DNA of 64,000 nt from Seminavis robusta (taxonomy: Eukaryota; Bacillariophyta; Bacillariophyceae; Naviculales; Naviculaceae). Position numbers and translations under genes: made by a program. Location: the NCBI GenBank assembly GCA_903772945.1, contig CAICTM010000470.1, positions 1 to 64,000 of the forward strand, read 5' to 3'. Shown here piece by piece: positions 32,966-45,500 of the stretch (positions are counted from its first letter, which is position 1; the number at the start of each line of letters is the position of its first letter). The notes beneath the pieces are model-generated. The model saw only the letters and a program-made list of their open reading frames with translations. It did no database searches and was not told the DNA's origin.

Positions 32966-33554
32966 GGTGGCGTACTTTTTGAACACACAAAGATGGAAGG
33001 CAATACCACTTTCTTGTCCTTTCACTTAACTTTGATTTGTTTCTTCATGTACGTACGTACCGACCAACCAACCAACCAACTAACTATTAATAACTCAGTC
33101 TGCTTGTCATTCAGCCGAAAAGGAGTGTAGGTCCTGCTCATTATGATCCGTACCAAAGTAGCTACCAAAGTGAAGCTCGAGTAAATTGTGATGAATGCGC
33201 ACCTGTAAAAATTCCATTGGGCTGTCCATGTAGTTTTTACTGGACTCTTCACACGCTGTAAAATTTGCTTCAAAAGATCCGGAGAAAGACAAGTGCACAA
33301 TGACGAATCATGACCCTACTAGTCCCACCCCATAGCTATGATAGTCTAATAGTACCGGTACCACTCACTTCAGTGAACAGATAATTAATAACTGTGAATT
33401 CTGACCAAAATTCGGATTTTTAATGTCACACACCATTGAGGAATGCTGCAGGGAATTATGTGTGCGGCATGCCGTGTGACAATTACGTGCTGTACAAAGT
33501 GTACAAACAATCCTGTTACACGCCAAGAGTGAGCCAAAACAACCCAGCTTCCAG
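32966..33554. other. intergenic, no gene seen
   Basis: Contains a (CCAA)n run near 33062-33080 and an AGTACCGGTACC palindrome near 33350. No coding signal was found. Confidence 0.4.
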
Positions 33555-33935
33555 AGGTGGTAGAGAGTGGCACTGGCGGAGTTCTATTATGCCACAGGAG
33601 GGGATCAGTGGACCACAAACAACAACTGGCTTTCCTATGATATTGATGAGTGCTTTTGGTTCACCACAGCTTCTACTCCAGTGTGTGACGAAGGGGGGTT
33701 CTACTTGTGTCTATTCGTAGTTTGCTTCAATGGACCGGCGGGCTCTATCCCATCAGACTTGGCTGCCTTGTCCAGTCTGCGAAGGATGGATCTTGCTAGC
33801 AACCCCTTGGCCGGCGAGATTTTCAGCGAGATTGGAGAACCTTGAATTTTGAACCTCGGCCAACATGTTAAACGGAGCAATTCCATCTGAGACTGGGGCT
33901 CTTGCTAACCTCCAGCATTTGAATGCCAAGCGACC
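33555..33935 (+). pseudogene. truncated LRR copy of the gene at 39.6 kb
   Basis: The frame [15 protein letters not shown], ending at DLASNPLAGEIFSEIGEP, is nearly identical to residues about 70-160 of the large LRR protein at 39572-48171. It then stops. The next bases jump to the equivalent of a later repeat (compare 33865-33930 with 40390-40450, both encoding the ALANL.HLNA stretch). The start with signal peptide and everything downstream are missing, so this is a partial duplicate with an internal deletion. Confidence 0.8.
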
Positions 33936-34277
33936 AGCAACCCTCTCTAGCTACTACCGGTAGCTGGTGGCTAGCTACCAGTAGAGTGGGGGCGGAATAT
34001 ACTGGTCAAAACCAACAGCGAATCTCTGAGCAAAAAGACGCACATTAGATCTTCATGTCCCAAGGTTTTGGTACTTAGGGCTGGCACGCCGGAACGCTTT
34101 TGAAAATTGTCTCGCTACTCTTCAACAGATACTGGAGCTAAGTATTATTGTCGAAGATTTAACTGTCACCCACTTGCATCCAATCGAACACCCAGCTCTG
34201 GAAGTGCGAGAGATCTCGTGTGATCGTTTTGAGAGGTCAACCATTCCAACTCGTCAGATACCCATCAGGTTCTTGCC
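33936..34277. other. intergenic, no gene seen
   Basis: Contains an interrupted inverted repeat near 33952-33983 (GCTACTACCGGTAGCTGG and GCTAGCTACCAGTAG). This is the promoter region of the next gene; no element can be named. Confidence 0.35.
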
Positions 34278-35858
34278 ATGACGATGAAGGAGCCTGCTAT
34301 GTATAAAGACGATGATCAATTATCAAGCTACGATAGAAAGATGATAAGAATAAGGAGAACAAGGAAAAGGAGAAGAGGATACCGCTCCAATTTCAAGCCT
34401 CTACATTTGCTTTGCTTGAGCCTAATAGCGGCTACCTTGCCATCGCCATCCTGTTCTCAACTGGACGAAGAAACCAATTCGCCGACACCTGCTCCTGTCT
34501 TTGATATCACACGTCCTCCCAGACCGCCTACGTCTGGTAGTGGTGGTGGCAACATCCCTGACGTTGGTGATCCCTTTAATGCCAATCCACAACGACCCTC
34601 CACGACACCCGCTCCCACACAAGGTTCCCTTTTTGGACCAACATCTCCCACAGAAATACCCAGTTTCAGTCCCATTGGCCCTGACCCATTGACCAGACCA
34701 CCGTCGTCTTCTGTTGCTGCATCTCCTGTTCAATCACCGCCTTTTAACGACCCCTTTGCTCCAGCCCCAGTCTCTGAAATCACGCGGCCTCCCGCCAACA
34801 GTACCAACACAAGTGCCCATTTTGATTTCGAAGATTCCGAAAGTGTCATGACAACACCCAACCCGACAGAACCGCCCACGGATGCTCCCACTCCAGCACC
34901 ACGGACTCGGCCACCGGCTCTGAGCGGTGCCACCGTCTGGCCTGCTCAAGAAGAGTCGGATGGTCCGTCCACGTTTCCACCTAGCAACGTGACGCCCATG
35001 CCCACCACCTTGGCCCCCTCGTTTCTCCCCACATCCAATTCGCCGACAAGGATACCCACTAAACGACCGTCCACAACCCAACCTACAAACCAACCTTCCA
35101 GGATACCCACGACAAACCAGCCGACACGGGAACCAACTCCAGAACCTACGATAGATCCCTCTTCCGCTCCCTCAATCGCACCATCTGACAATCCATCCAC
35201 CATGGAACCGTCTGCCAATCCATCTACCATGGAACCGTCCATCAATCTATCTACGGCGGAGCCATCTGTCAATCCATCCACCGTGGAACCGTCTGCCATG
35301 CCATCTACGATGGAGCCTTCGGCGAAACCAACAGCGTATCCCACCAAAGCACCCAAGACACCCAAACCAAGCAACACCAACGCACCCAAAGGGACACCCA
35401 AACCATCACCCCGACCTCCACGACCAATACCCTCCGTGCCGCCAAGACCCACTCCGAGGCCGTCCATGGAATTCCTCAACATGTCGACGACAACAACCAA
35501 TATGACCACGCCACAACCGACACCTCGGCCCCCCAGACCTGTACCATCCGTGTCTCCACGACCCACTCCACAACCTACTATACAAAAATCTCCTACACCT
35601 GGCACTCCCAATCTGACACTTCAAGCCACTCCACAACCTACTGCGGACAAATCTCCTACACCTGGCACTCCCAATCCGACACTTCAAGCCACTACGTTGC
35701 ATCCCTACCAAGTGCCAGGTCTGCCATTGGTGGGTGTTGGAGTGAGGCGGATGGAGGATGCAGACAACAACACTAGTAGACGGCGACAAGAAAGGATTGA
35801 CGCGTCCCAAACCGAACGACGACAGCAACAGCAAGCATTGAGAAGAGGAGTGGTTTGA
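34278..35858 (+). CDS. Pro/Thr/Ser-rich secreted or wall-associated protein
   Basis: Single exon, 526 residues from ATG 34278. A basic start (RKMIRIRRTRKRRRGYR) is followed by a hydrophobic signal or anchor (LHLLCLSLIAATLPSPSCS). Nearly all the rest is low-complexity P/T/S. It includes DITRPPRPP and EITRPPAN units, a tandem block of about ten residues per unit around NPSTMEP at residues ~305-350, and two copies of KSPTPGTPN near the end. The C-terminus is basic (RRRQERIDASQTERRQQQQA). Such proteins are O-glycosylated and common in diatom walls and mucilage. No enzyme domain is present. Confidence 0.75.
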   Translation: MTMKEPAMYKDDDQLSSYDRKMIRIRRTRKRRRGYRSNFKPLHLLCLSLIAATLPSPSCSQLDEETNSPTPAPVFDITRPPRPPTSGSGGGNIPDVGDPFNANPQRPSTTPAPTQGSLFGPTSPTEIPSFSPIGPDPLTRPPSSSVAASPVQSPPFNDPFAPAPVSEITRPPANSTNTSAHFDFEDSESVMTTPNPTEPPTDAPTPAPRTRPPALSGATVWPAQEESDGPSTFPPSNVTPMPTTLAPSFLPTSNSPTRIPTKRPSTTQPTNQPSRIPTTNQPTREPTPEPTIDPSSAPSIAPSDNPSTMEPSANPSTMEPSINLSTAEPSVNPSTVEPSAMPSTMEPSAKPTAYPTKAPKTPKPSNTNAPKGTPKPSPRPPRPIPSVPPRPTPRPSMEFLNMSTTTTNMTTPQPTPRPPRPVPSVSPRPTPQPTIQKSPTPGTPNLTLQATPQPTADKSPTPGTPNPTLQATTLHPYQVPGLPLVGVGVRRMEDADNNTSRRRQERIDASQTERRQQQQALRRGVV

Positions 35859-36108
35859 CGGTGACATCTGGGCACGTAGTAGTTCTACAGAGCTATTCCT
35901 ACTACAACATCACGAATCCGAAGGAAGGTGCGGGACACCTTATTGGTTCACACACGCAATAAACTGAGATTGAGCAAAACAATTCGCTGCCTGCTGTATT
36001 CGGTCATGAACCAATTGTATTCGCTTTAGCTTAAGTGGTTTCCCTTTTGAACTCACAGCATAAATGTGCGTCGCATTCGTCAAATCTAGAAACACTACTT
36101 GTACTTGT
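35859..36108. other. intergenic between convergent genes
   Basis: No coding signal. The two flanking genes end toward each other here, so it should contain both 3' ends. Confidence 0.4.
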
Positions 36109-36749
36109 TCAAAGCCTTTTCAAGTTGATACCGATATCGTGCTTCCCGTTGCAGCCGTAGTAGTTTACATACGTCAGGCCGTAAATAGCGAGGCTCTGGT
36201 TCAAGCAGCGTTTCTGATCATTATTATTGAGACGCAAGCTTTGAAAGACCCTTGACGGAGCCAAATTGTAGCGCGGATTGGCCACGTCGCCATCCCGAAA
36301 TTCGATCTTGAGGCTGCCATTGTTGTTTTCGGAAAGCATAAAGCACTCAAACGCAATGCTGTCCCAGAACGCCTGGTCAAGGTTCTCCTTTACTTTCTGC
36401 CGATGCGGATGTGTTTCACCGCCTCTGGAGTCGTCAAAGTTTCTTCGATGGCATCATCTGGGACATCCACAAATCCGAGGTACTTCAAGTCATGCATAAC
36501 AGAAGCCTTTGCCATGTTATGCGGGAGATATGCCTTTTGATCTCGCATGTAGTCCAAAACACATTGGAAGCGCTGACCATCTCGATCAATGAAGATTTCC
36601 TTGTTTGGATCCTGCTCGTTGCCCCCCTCCCATTGTTCGGAAATCAAGCGTGCTAGCATCGTGTTCGGATACATCTCAATCAAGGACTTGGGAACTTCAT
36701 ATTTGCTTCCCCCCACGTTCAAGCGGACGATTGCCGTGTTTGACGTCAT
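36109..36749 (-). pseudogene. KCTD-type BTB/T1 domain gene with one frame break
   Basis: From ATG 36749 the frame gives 119 residues of a K-channel tetramerisation-type BTB domain: IVRLNVGGSKYEVPKSLIEMYP, MLARLISEQW, then EIFIDRDGQRFQCVLDYMRD and LKYLGFVDVPDD. It stops at 36390-36392 (IGRK then TAA). In the neighbouring frame the protein continues smoothly as VKENLDQAFWDSIAFECFML, through NGSLKIEFRDGDVANPRYN, to a stop at 36109. One missing base in AAAGTAAAGG explains this; no splice junction fits better. It is either a fresh lesion or a sequence error in an otherwise intact ~213-residue gene. BTB domains mediate oligomerisation or cullin-3 binding. Confidence 0.65.
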
Positions 36750-39571
36750 GGAGCTCTGATCCTCGTCGATTGGACCATGTCAAGAAGGAACTACGAGTCG
36801 TAGCCTCCCGAATTGTGAGCCAGGAGAAGACAAAAGCGGAACGACGAACTATTGAGAGTCGTGGCAAAGTCAAGCAGTGCATTGTGTTCGAATCGAGAAT
36901 TCTCCGCTCTCCTGGAAGGCATTTAACGCTGACAGCAACTCTCGCTGGTGGCCACGATAGTCATTCAACGCCCTCGTTCTTTAGGCTCCAAAGTACTAGA
37001 AGTAAGCCAGAACGAACGACGATAGTCATGCAAGCAACGTCCTCTTTCTTCAAGCTCCAGAGTAAGCCAAAACGAACCGCGATAGTCATTAAACGTCCTG
37101 AGTCTTCCTGCTCCAAAGTAAGCCAAAACGACCCACTCTTATCATAGGTGTGCAAACTTGGCTTAGTGCATGTCACGGGAGCTTTACATACTATTGGATA
37201 ACTCTGAACCCCCTTCGTTCCGATGGATTGACGTCTCAAACGAACGTAAACCAGTTGGATTCATTCATTCAATCCAGTACTCGCACAGGACTGAGCTTCC
37301 AAGTTTGGGAACTATCCAGTAACTCGCGTCGTTCGCAAATCTCCAACGAGTCGAGTCCACGGAGTGATTGACGCTCTAATACAGTATGAGTCGAGTCGCT
37401 ACACTCTCATACCGGTAGATGCACCTCTTTGGTGCCTGTTGAAGTGTCATAACTTCTGGACTCGACCTCTCTCCGCTTCCGGCGGCAACACTCGTCTCGT
37501 GTCACTCCGTTCGGTCCGCAGACAGGTCAAGTCAACGTGATAACGCTGCATACGATATTCTCCTTGCTTCTGTCAATATCCCCAACGTCTTCTCTAAGAA
37601 TGTCAGATGATGAACATGAACATTCTATGCTAGAAAGACCTGACGAACTCAACTGTGGTGCTTTCAATAATCAACCGTTGCTCTTTTCAGGTTCCTGACA
37701 CTGACTCAAAACACCGACAGGTGTTTGCTTCCAGACTCAAGCAAGCTCCTTTTCCTCTCTGCCTTTGTTTCGTGCATTGTTACGAGAGCTGGACATCGAG
37801 GATGCCAAGAACCCAGTCGCCTTGGATGTGTTGCGGGCACCTGTTTCGTTGCTTCGTCTCATTGGATGCCCATATTGATAGTCCTTGCCAACTCTCCCGC
37901 AGTTGACTCCCGCAGTTGACTCCCGCAGTTGACTCTATGTCCAGAAATGTACAGTGCAAAAAGGTATGGCAGAGTGCGCATCGAGCTGGCTAGCTGGCTA
38001 GCTGCTAGTAGTTCGCGGGCATCCGTTGCAGGCTCTGAAGGTGCAAGAGGAATGTGCCCAACCGCCAAAATTGGCCTCGCAAAAACCGTGCTACTGGAGT
38101 TGTCTTTATCGAAACTATCGCCCCCTTCCGGCTGCCGCTGATAACTTCCCTACTCTGGCTGGACCCCCTCTTAGTCTGCTATTTGGCCTACAGGCTAAAA
38201 CAGCTAACTAGCCAGATAGTAGGATCTCTGTCTCTGCCGCCTCAATCCTCCACCTCCAGCGTTGTTGGCTGCGGTACACAGTAGAATACTCGTACCGAGG
38301 ACTCTACTTGGCCATGGGAGTCGAGTCACTTACTGTACTTTTTCAACAGTGTTGAATTTTCTAAAATGTTGAAAAATTGTTTAATTTGGGGTTACACAGC
38401 GTTCACGCCTCCCTTGATATTAAGATGTCTCTATTTCCGAAGCCATCTTAGCAAGCAGTCAAATATCTGTACTGAGAATCTTCTTAGCTTTTTGTTTTCA
38501 ACAAAGAGCTCGTGATTTGTGGTGAATCATGGCTCCGACCTCAGTGTACAAATCCTTAGATAGCTAACAGGCGTCGCACCCTCTCAGGAGGCCAGTGTGG
38601 CCGGTGAGCAGACTTGACTGTGGGAAATACCCGAGCCTTAGCTCGTGGGTAGTCCTCAAGCACATCTCGTCTGAATCCGTTATTAGACGTTCAGTTTTTT
38701 TTTTCTTAGCTTTTTGTTTAAATTCAGGGTGCAAAGGCAACATCTTAGCTTTCTTGCCATTTCTATTGATCATACTAGTAGTATGGTACATACCAACATT
38801 TCTACTCTGCTTCCCACCTTATTAAACATACCCTTATGTGAAGAGAGGAAAGAGCAGTGTATCATCTGACGGGGGCGAAATTTTTGACTTTTGGCACCTG
38901 TTTTCAAGGCATTTTGTTGTAGAGAATTGTCATTGTATCATCTGTCAATCTCTTATGTGCCCAAGGGAGAGTGCTTGCTGGGTATCTTAGCTCTAGTGCA
39001 GATCTGAGTATCTCAAATATCTTAACATTTTAGCAAATCTCAGTACTCGACATCTTATCTCTGACTTTCTTAATATCAAGGTATGAGTGTATGCGTTACA
39101 AGTACTGGTACCACTTTAATTAATTAATGACAGTTGCCAGTGGCTGGTGGAATTTATTCAAGTTGGGCTTCTGTCCATGCAAGTCTGGATCAATTTGTAC
39201 AATCTAAACGATCTGAAGGATTTCCAAAAGAATAGCTTTCCATTGTCTGGTACAGTGTACTCAGATACCGTACTGTACCACTCAGTCGCAGATTTTCCTT
39301 TAACTGTTTTTTCGCATTATGCTATCATCCTACTTTCAGAATTTTTCGGTGCGTGAAACGAACTTAAGAGTCCTGCCGACCGTCTCATTTTTGTTGTTCT
39401 TTGGCATCCGACATTGAGCGAACCTTCGAAACAAGCGAAACATGCATATCGGTACTCTGAGCTCTGAGCACCCGAAGAGCCAAAGAAGAGCTTGTAGTCT
39501 AGCTAGGTGTAGTAGTGCTTTATTCACTCGGAGGCCACACAAAGGACTGTTGTTCCGCCACAACAGCGACG
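36750..39571. other. long gene-free interval
   Basis: Over 2.8 kb without a supportable gene apart from the LRR remnant listed separately. 36955-37125 has three loose ~65-base repeats (AAGCCAAAACGAACC..GATAGTCAT). 37895-37935 has CGCAGTTGACTCC three times in a 13-base period. About 38340-38385 carries TCAACAGTGTTGAA and ATGTTGAAAAATTG, like the border arrays of the transposon at 13.5-18.7 kb. The rest is A/T-rich low-complexity sequence. Confidence 0.5.
39130..39265 (+). pseudogene. LRR remnant
   Basis: The plus frame reads GLLSMQVWINLYNLNDLKDF, then SFPLSGTV. The spacing LS-L..I.L..N.L.....PLSGT is that of one LRR and a half, with no start and no neighbouring repeats. It is probably debris from the LRR family that has copies on either side. 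Confidence 0.4.
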
Positions 39572-42500
39572 ATGATGAAGGCTAGTGCACTTCTATCCCC
39601 CCTCTATGGGTTGGTTTGCTTGCTCCTTGGGAACTTGGCGAGTGGTCAAGTCGATACTAGCACCAATGCTGTCGATCAGGCAGGACGAGAGCTGCAGCAA
39701 ACACCCCTCGACTTTGCGCTCCTCTGGCAGCAACAGGATCCCCGTTTGGACACCTACTCCTCAGCAAAGAGGTCGCGGAGATTGGCGTTGGCTGAGTTTT
39801 ACTATGCCACAGGAGGGGATCAGTGGACCACAAACACAAACTGGCTTTCCTATGACATTGATGAGTGCTTCTGGTTCACCACAGCTTCTACCCCAGTGTG
39901 CGACGAAGGGGGTTTCTATTTGTCGCTACGATTGAATTTCAACGGATTGGCTGGCTTTATCCCATCAAGCTTGGCTACCTTGTCCAGTCTGCGAAGGTTG
40001 GATCTTGCCAGCAACAGTGTTACCGGCCAGATATTCAGTGAGATTGGGACACTGCAGAACATGGAATTCTTGAACCTCGGCCAGAATAAATTGAATGGGT
40101 CCATTCCTTTGGAGTTGACCAATCTCAGCAACTTGAATAGGATTGCTCTATCTCGAAACTCCTTGCAAGGACTTATTCCCACGATGTTTGGCCAAATGAC
40201 CCAGTAAGCATCCGTCGACCGAGTTAGTTGTTCACTAATACTTGGTTGCCACATCTCACCGTTCTTGCTGCTGAATTTGACCCATCAAAAGACTGCAGTA
40301 CCTCTATTTAAACAACAATGAATTAAATGGCGGGCTACCCTCTGAGCTCTCGAGCCTTGGCGCCTTGACTGGCTTGAGAGTTTCGGAGAACAGGTTAAAC
40401 GGAACTATTCCGAGCGAGACCGGGGCCCTTGCTAACCTCGAACACTTGAATGCCAGTCAAAACGAATTCTCAGGAGTCCTCCCAGTAGAGATTGGGAACT
40501 TGGTGTCGTTGAGAGAGCTTGTTTTGGACTCCAATGAACTCGTTGGCGACGTGCCCAGTGAAGTTGGTCTTTTGCCCGCATTGGAGACCTTGGCGTTGGG
40601 CAACAACTCGCTCGGCGGGACACTCCCTCGCCAACTGAGCAACGCCACAACCCTTCGACGGGTTGATCTGGGATCAAACAACCTTCGAGGGTCAATCGCA
40701 TCTGACATAGGCCGCTTGTCTATGTTGGAGCATTTGAATGCCAGTCAAAATTCCTTCTCGGGTGTGATTCCTTCCGATATTGGGAACTTGGTGTCGCTGA
40801 GAGAGCTTGTTTTGGACTCCAATGAGGTCATTGGTGATGTGCCTAGTGAAGTTGGTCTTTTGCCCGCATTGGAGACCTTGGTCTTGGGCAACAACTCGCT
40901 TGGTGGGACCCTGCCACGCCAACTCAGCAACGCCACAACCCTCCGACGGGTTGATCTGGGATCAAACAACATTGGAGGGTCAATCACATCTGACATCGGC
41001 CGATTGTCTATGCTGGAGCAGTTGAATGTCTCGCACAATTCGATGTCGGGGGTCCTTCCAGAAGAGATGGGGAGCCTCGTTGCCCTCCGTGAGATGTTTG
41101 CGGACAACAATAATATAGACGGTTCGATCCCCCGTGGATTGAGCAGTGCTACGTCACTTGAGTTCTTGAATGTCAGTTCCAACAGTCTTTCGGGGGTGAT
41201 GCCGAGCGAATTTGCTGAGCTGGTTTCCCTTCGTGAGCTTTCGTTGGACAATAACGACATCAGTGGTGAGGTGCCTTCCGAGTATGGTCTTTTGACGGAC
41301 CTGTCGGTTCTATCGGCCGGATCAAATGAAATCCGGGGTCGGATCCCAAGTCAGCTTGCTTTTGCCAGGTCCCTCCGGGAGCTTGAGCTGGGTAGCAATG
41401 AGATTGATGGTGCAATTCCTGAAGAGCTTGGTGAATTGAGCAAGCTACAACATCTCGTGTTGAGGGACAACCGCCTAAGTGGGGTGCTTTCGTCACGGCT
41501 ACTGTCTCTCCCTTCACTTGTGACACTGAATGCAGAGGAAAACGGTATAGTTGGATCCATCCCAACGGAAATCGGCTTATCCAGGTAAGCGGGGAAACAT
41601 CGCCACATCACGGTGGCAGCATGTCGCTCACTCATTTGTTTATTCGCGCCTTCTAGCTCCATGGCCTTCTTTGTTCTCAATCAAAATCGAATCTCATCCT
41701 CGCTTCCGACCCAAATTGGGGGAGCTATAAACTTGCGAGATATTTTACTTCGTGACAATGAGGTGAGTTGATGCCAGCGCGGACTTGATAGTCAGATGTG
41801 GTCGTTGAACTCACACAACAGTTCTACATTTAGTTGACTGGTACCATCCCTTCCGAAATCGGGCTTATTACTGGTGACATGAGTGCAGCACAAGAATCTC
41901 GCCGTTTGCAAGCTGGAATATCAATGGGACTGGAGAGGTTGTGGCTGGACAACAACACAGAGTTGATAGGAACCGTGCCGCAAGAGCTTGGTGAATTGAC
42001 GATGCTCGAGTTCTTTTCATTTGAAGGGACGCAAGTAGAAGGGGAGACGCCGGAAGCCTTTTGCATGTCAAGTGGCTTGGATCTAGTGTGTTCTGCGAAT
42101 GCCTGCGGCTGTGGTTGTGAAGTTTGCCCGGACCGACAAGGCTCGTCATCGTTCAACACATCGTCACCGACCACATCTGCACCAACCACGTCTGCACCAA
42201 CCACGTCTTCGCCAACCCCTGAACCAACCCTTGAACCCACATTTGATCCCACGCCACAACCGACCACTGATCCTACTGGAGTCCCTTCATTGGCCCCTTC
42301 TTCCTCGCCCAGCTCAAATCCATCATCGGCCCCAAGCACTGAGCCATCGCCCAAGCCTAGTTTGATCCCGTCATTAATGCCAAGCGACGAGCCAAGCTCC
42401 AGCCCGAGCGAAAATCCATCATCGATACCAAGCAACAAGCCTTCATTCGCTCCAAGTGCAAGTCCGAGTTTGATTCCATCATCTGCCCCAAGTACCTGTG

Positions 42501-45500
42501 ACATCCTAGATGTCCAAATGCATTGGGACCTTCGTTTTTTGGGTGACACAAGTGTTGTAGATGATGTGACTTGGAGTGGAATATTTGATGCGGCTTATGG
42601 GACTTTGCCGAGAATACCATGTGGACCTGAACTGAGTTTCGTACGGGTGTTGCAAAGAATACAGGGAAGGCGTTTGCTCCGTGGCCGCCACTTACAGACG
42701 GAGACAACGATCAGGTTTCTGGTGGACTCCACATCCCCTATCCTTCAAACTGATTCGGACAGAAGCGCATTTTCTGGCAGTGTCAGTTCTGGAGTCGTGG
42801 CCTTTGGGCTTCAGCTCGTTGGCCTCAATGCTGTGAACACAGATGCTCCGTCATCTTTGCCCTCCGTGGGGCCAAGTACAAGTCTGCAGCCATCTTTGAT
42901 GCCATCTCAGTCTCCCTCAACTTCACCAAGCATAACTCCATCATCACAGCCCAGTCTCTTACCTTCTTCGGAGCCTAGTGGTCTACCATCATCCAGTCCT
43001 TCTGGAAGCCCGTCCAAATTGCCTAGTTCCATCCCCAGTACAAGTACGAATCCAAGTGCAAGCCCGTCTACTAGGCCGAGTACTTCGCCGAGTGCATTGC
43101 CTAGTGTGCAGCCTTCCATTGCGCCAAGCACCCTACCCAGCACTAGTCCCAGTGGGAGCCCTTCAAAATTGCCAAGTGCTGGTCCAACCGCAGGCCCTTC
43201 AAAAGTACCAACTGCTGATCCAACCAGCAGCCCCTCCAAAGTACCAACTGCTGGTCCAATCATCAGTCCTTCCAAAGTGCCAACAGATGTCCCAACCACC
43301 AGTCCATCCAAAACACCAACAGCAAGCCCAACGGAATCGCCAACAGCAAGCCCTACCGAAGCACCAACAGCAAGCCCAACGGAACCACCAACAACCAGCC
43401 CAACGGAACCACCAACAGCAAGCCGACGAAATCAACAACGAGCCCTACAGAATCACCAACAACCAGCCCAACGGAAGCACCAACACAACGCAACGAATCG
43501 CCAACGGCAAGGCCCACCAAAGCACCAACTGCAAGCCCAACGGAATCGCCAACAGCAAGCCCTACGGAACCACCAACAACAAGACCTACGGAATCACCAA
43601 CAACCAGCCCAACGGAAGCGCCAACAGCAAGCCCTACGAAATCGCCAACACAAGCCACCGAAGCGCACAACCAGCCAACGGAACCACCAACAGCAAGCCT
43701 ACGGAATCACCAACAACAGCCAACGGAAGCACCAACAGCAAGCCCTACGAAATTGCCAACAGCAAGCCCTACCGAAGCGCCAACAGCAAGCCCTACTGAA
43801 GCACCAACAACAAGACCTACGGAAAGTACTGAGAGCCCATCCAAAGCGCCCAGTTCCACTCCTAGTACAAGTACATTTCCAACTGCTTGCTCTATCTCTG
43901 GTAATATCCAATGTTGTTCCGATGCAGACTGCGCGGACAATCGAATGGAGTGCGTCTCTCAACAATGCACACAATTGCAGTGCGATGCGTCTCTTCCGGC
44001 CTTCCAATGTTGTCAAGACAGCGATTGTGGCGATACCTCACTTGAATGTGTAAACTTTGAATGCCAGCTGAGGAGCTGTGACAACAGTGTTGTGGAGTGT
44101 TGTGACGACTCTGACTGTTCCAGCGATTCTATTTGCTCGGCGAACGTCTGCTTGAATTTTGGAACTCTGCGCTTTACCCTTAGCTGGATCGGAGATGGTA
44201 AGTCAACTTTGATGAATATTTGAGTGTTTGATGCGGTATCATTGACATTGGCCCGTCTTCCACCATTTTAGACGATCTTGATCTCCATCTTCTGACTCCA
44301 GGAAAAGTTGAAATTTACTTTTGGTCGCCAAGTGATTCTGAAAGTGGAGGCCAGATGGACCATGACGATATTCCGGCACTCGGCGACACAGGGCTACACG
44401 TGGAGAACATATTCTTCCTCCAAGGTAGCACACCTCCAGCTGGGGAGTACACTTACTGGGCCGAAAACTTCTTCCAACAGGGTGGAGTGGACGACTGGAC
44501 GCTAGAAGTTTTCCTTGAAGAAGAGCTTGTCAGTAGAAACAGTGGTACAGCAGAGGGCAACAACATTTCGCCGCAGTTCACGTTCATCGTACCTGGTACA
44601 GCTGCACCAACGACAACTCCAGGTGGAACAGATGCACCAACGCCAACTCCAGCTGACACCATGGAGATGGGTTGCTTTGGTGCTACCTCGGTATCTGTTG
44701 GATCGAGCACTGCTGGTACAACAAATGGGGCGCAAACATTCTCAGTAGAAGCCTGTGGCGACGCTGACTCCTACTCAGCAGCAGCTGGCGTCTGGTTTTC
44801 AGTGGATGGCAATGGTGGCGCCTGGAATGTAAGCTTGTGCCACTCAGGTTACGATACCATGGTACGTTTTCGAAGAGCAATAGGAGGGGATGCATGCTTC
44901 TAAGGGCGGGTGGAAAGATGGCATTTTGGACTAATTCTTTTGCTTGTTGGTCAGATGTCAGTTTGGTCAGGTGATTGTTCCAGCCTGAGCTGTGTTGCTG
45001 GCAACGATGACAATAATAGCTGCGGTTTTCAGTCTGCAGTTTCACTTAATTCTGTTGTCGGCGTCACCTATTCGATTTTTGTGTATGGATGGAGTGGTGG
45101 CACTGGACCGTACATCTTGGATATTTCGGAGCCCGCACCAACAGCTTCTCCCACAGGAGCTCCAACAGCAAGCCCTACCGAAGCACCAACAGCAAGCCCT
45201 ACCGAAGCACCAACAGCAAGCCCTACCGAAGCACCAACAACAAGACCTACGGAAAGGTCTGAGAGCCCATCCAAAGCGCCCAGTTCCACTCCTAGTACAA
45301 GTACATTTCCAACTGCTTGCTCCATCTCTGATAATATCCAATGTTGTTCCGATGCAGACTGTGCGGACAAGCGAATGGAGTGCGTCTCTCAACAATGCAC
45401 ACAATTGCAGTGCGATGCGTCTCTTCCGGCCTTCCAATGTTGTCAAGACAGCGATTGTGGCGATACCTCACTTGAATGTGTAAACTTTGACTGCCAGCTG

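Noticed and set aside
34946-35867. Minus-strand Gly/Val-rich frames opposite the Pro/Thr-rich gene
   Set aside because: Composition follows from the P/T repeats on the plus strand; no start context or domain.
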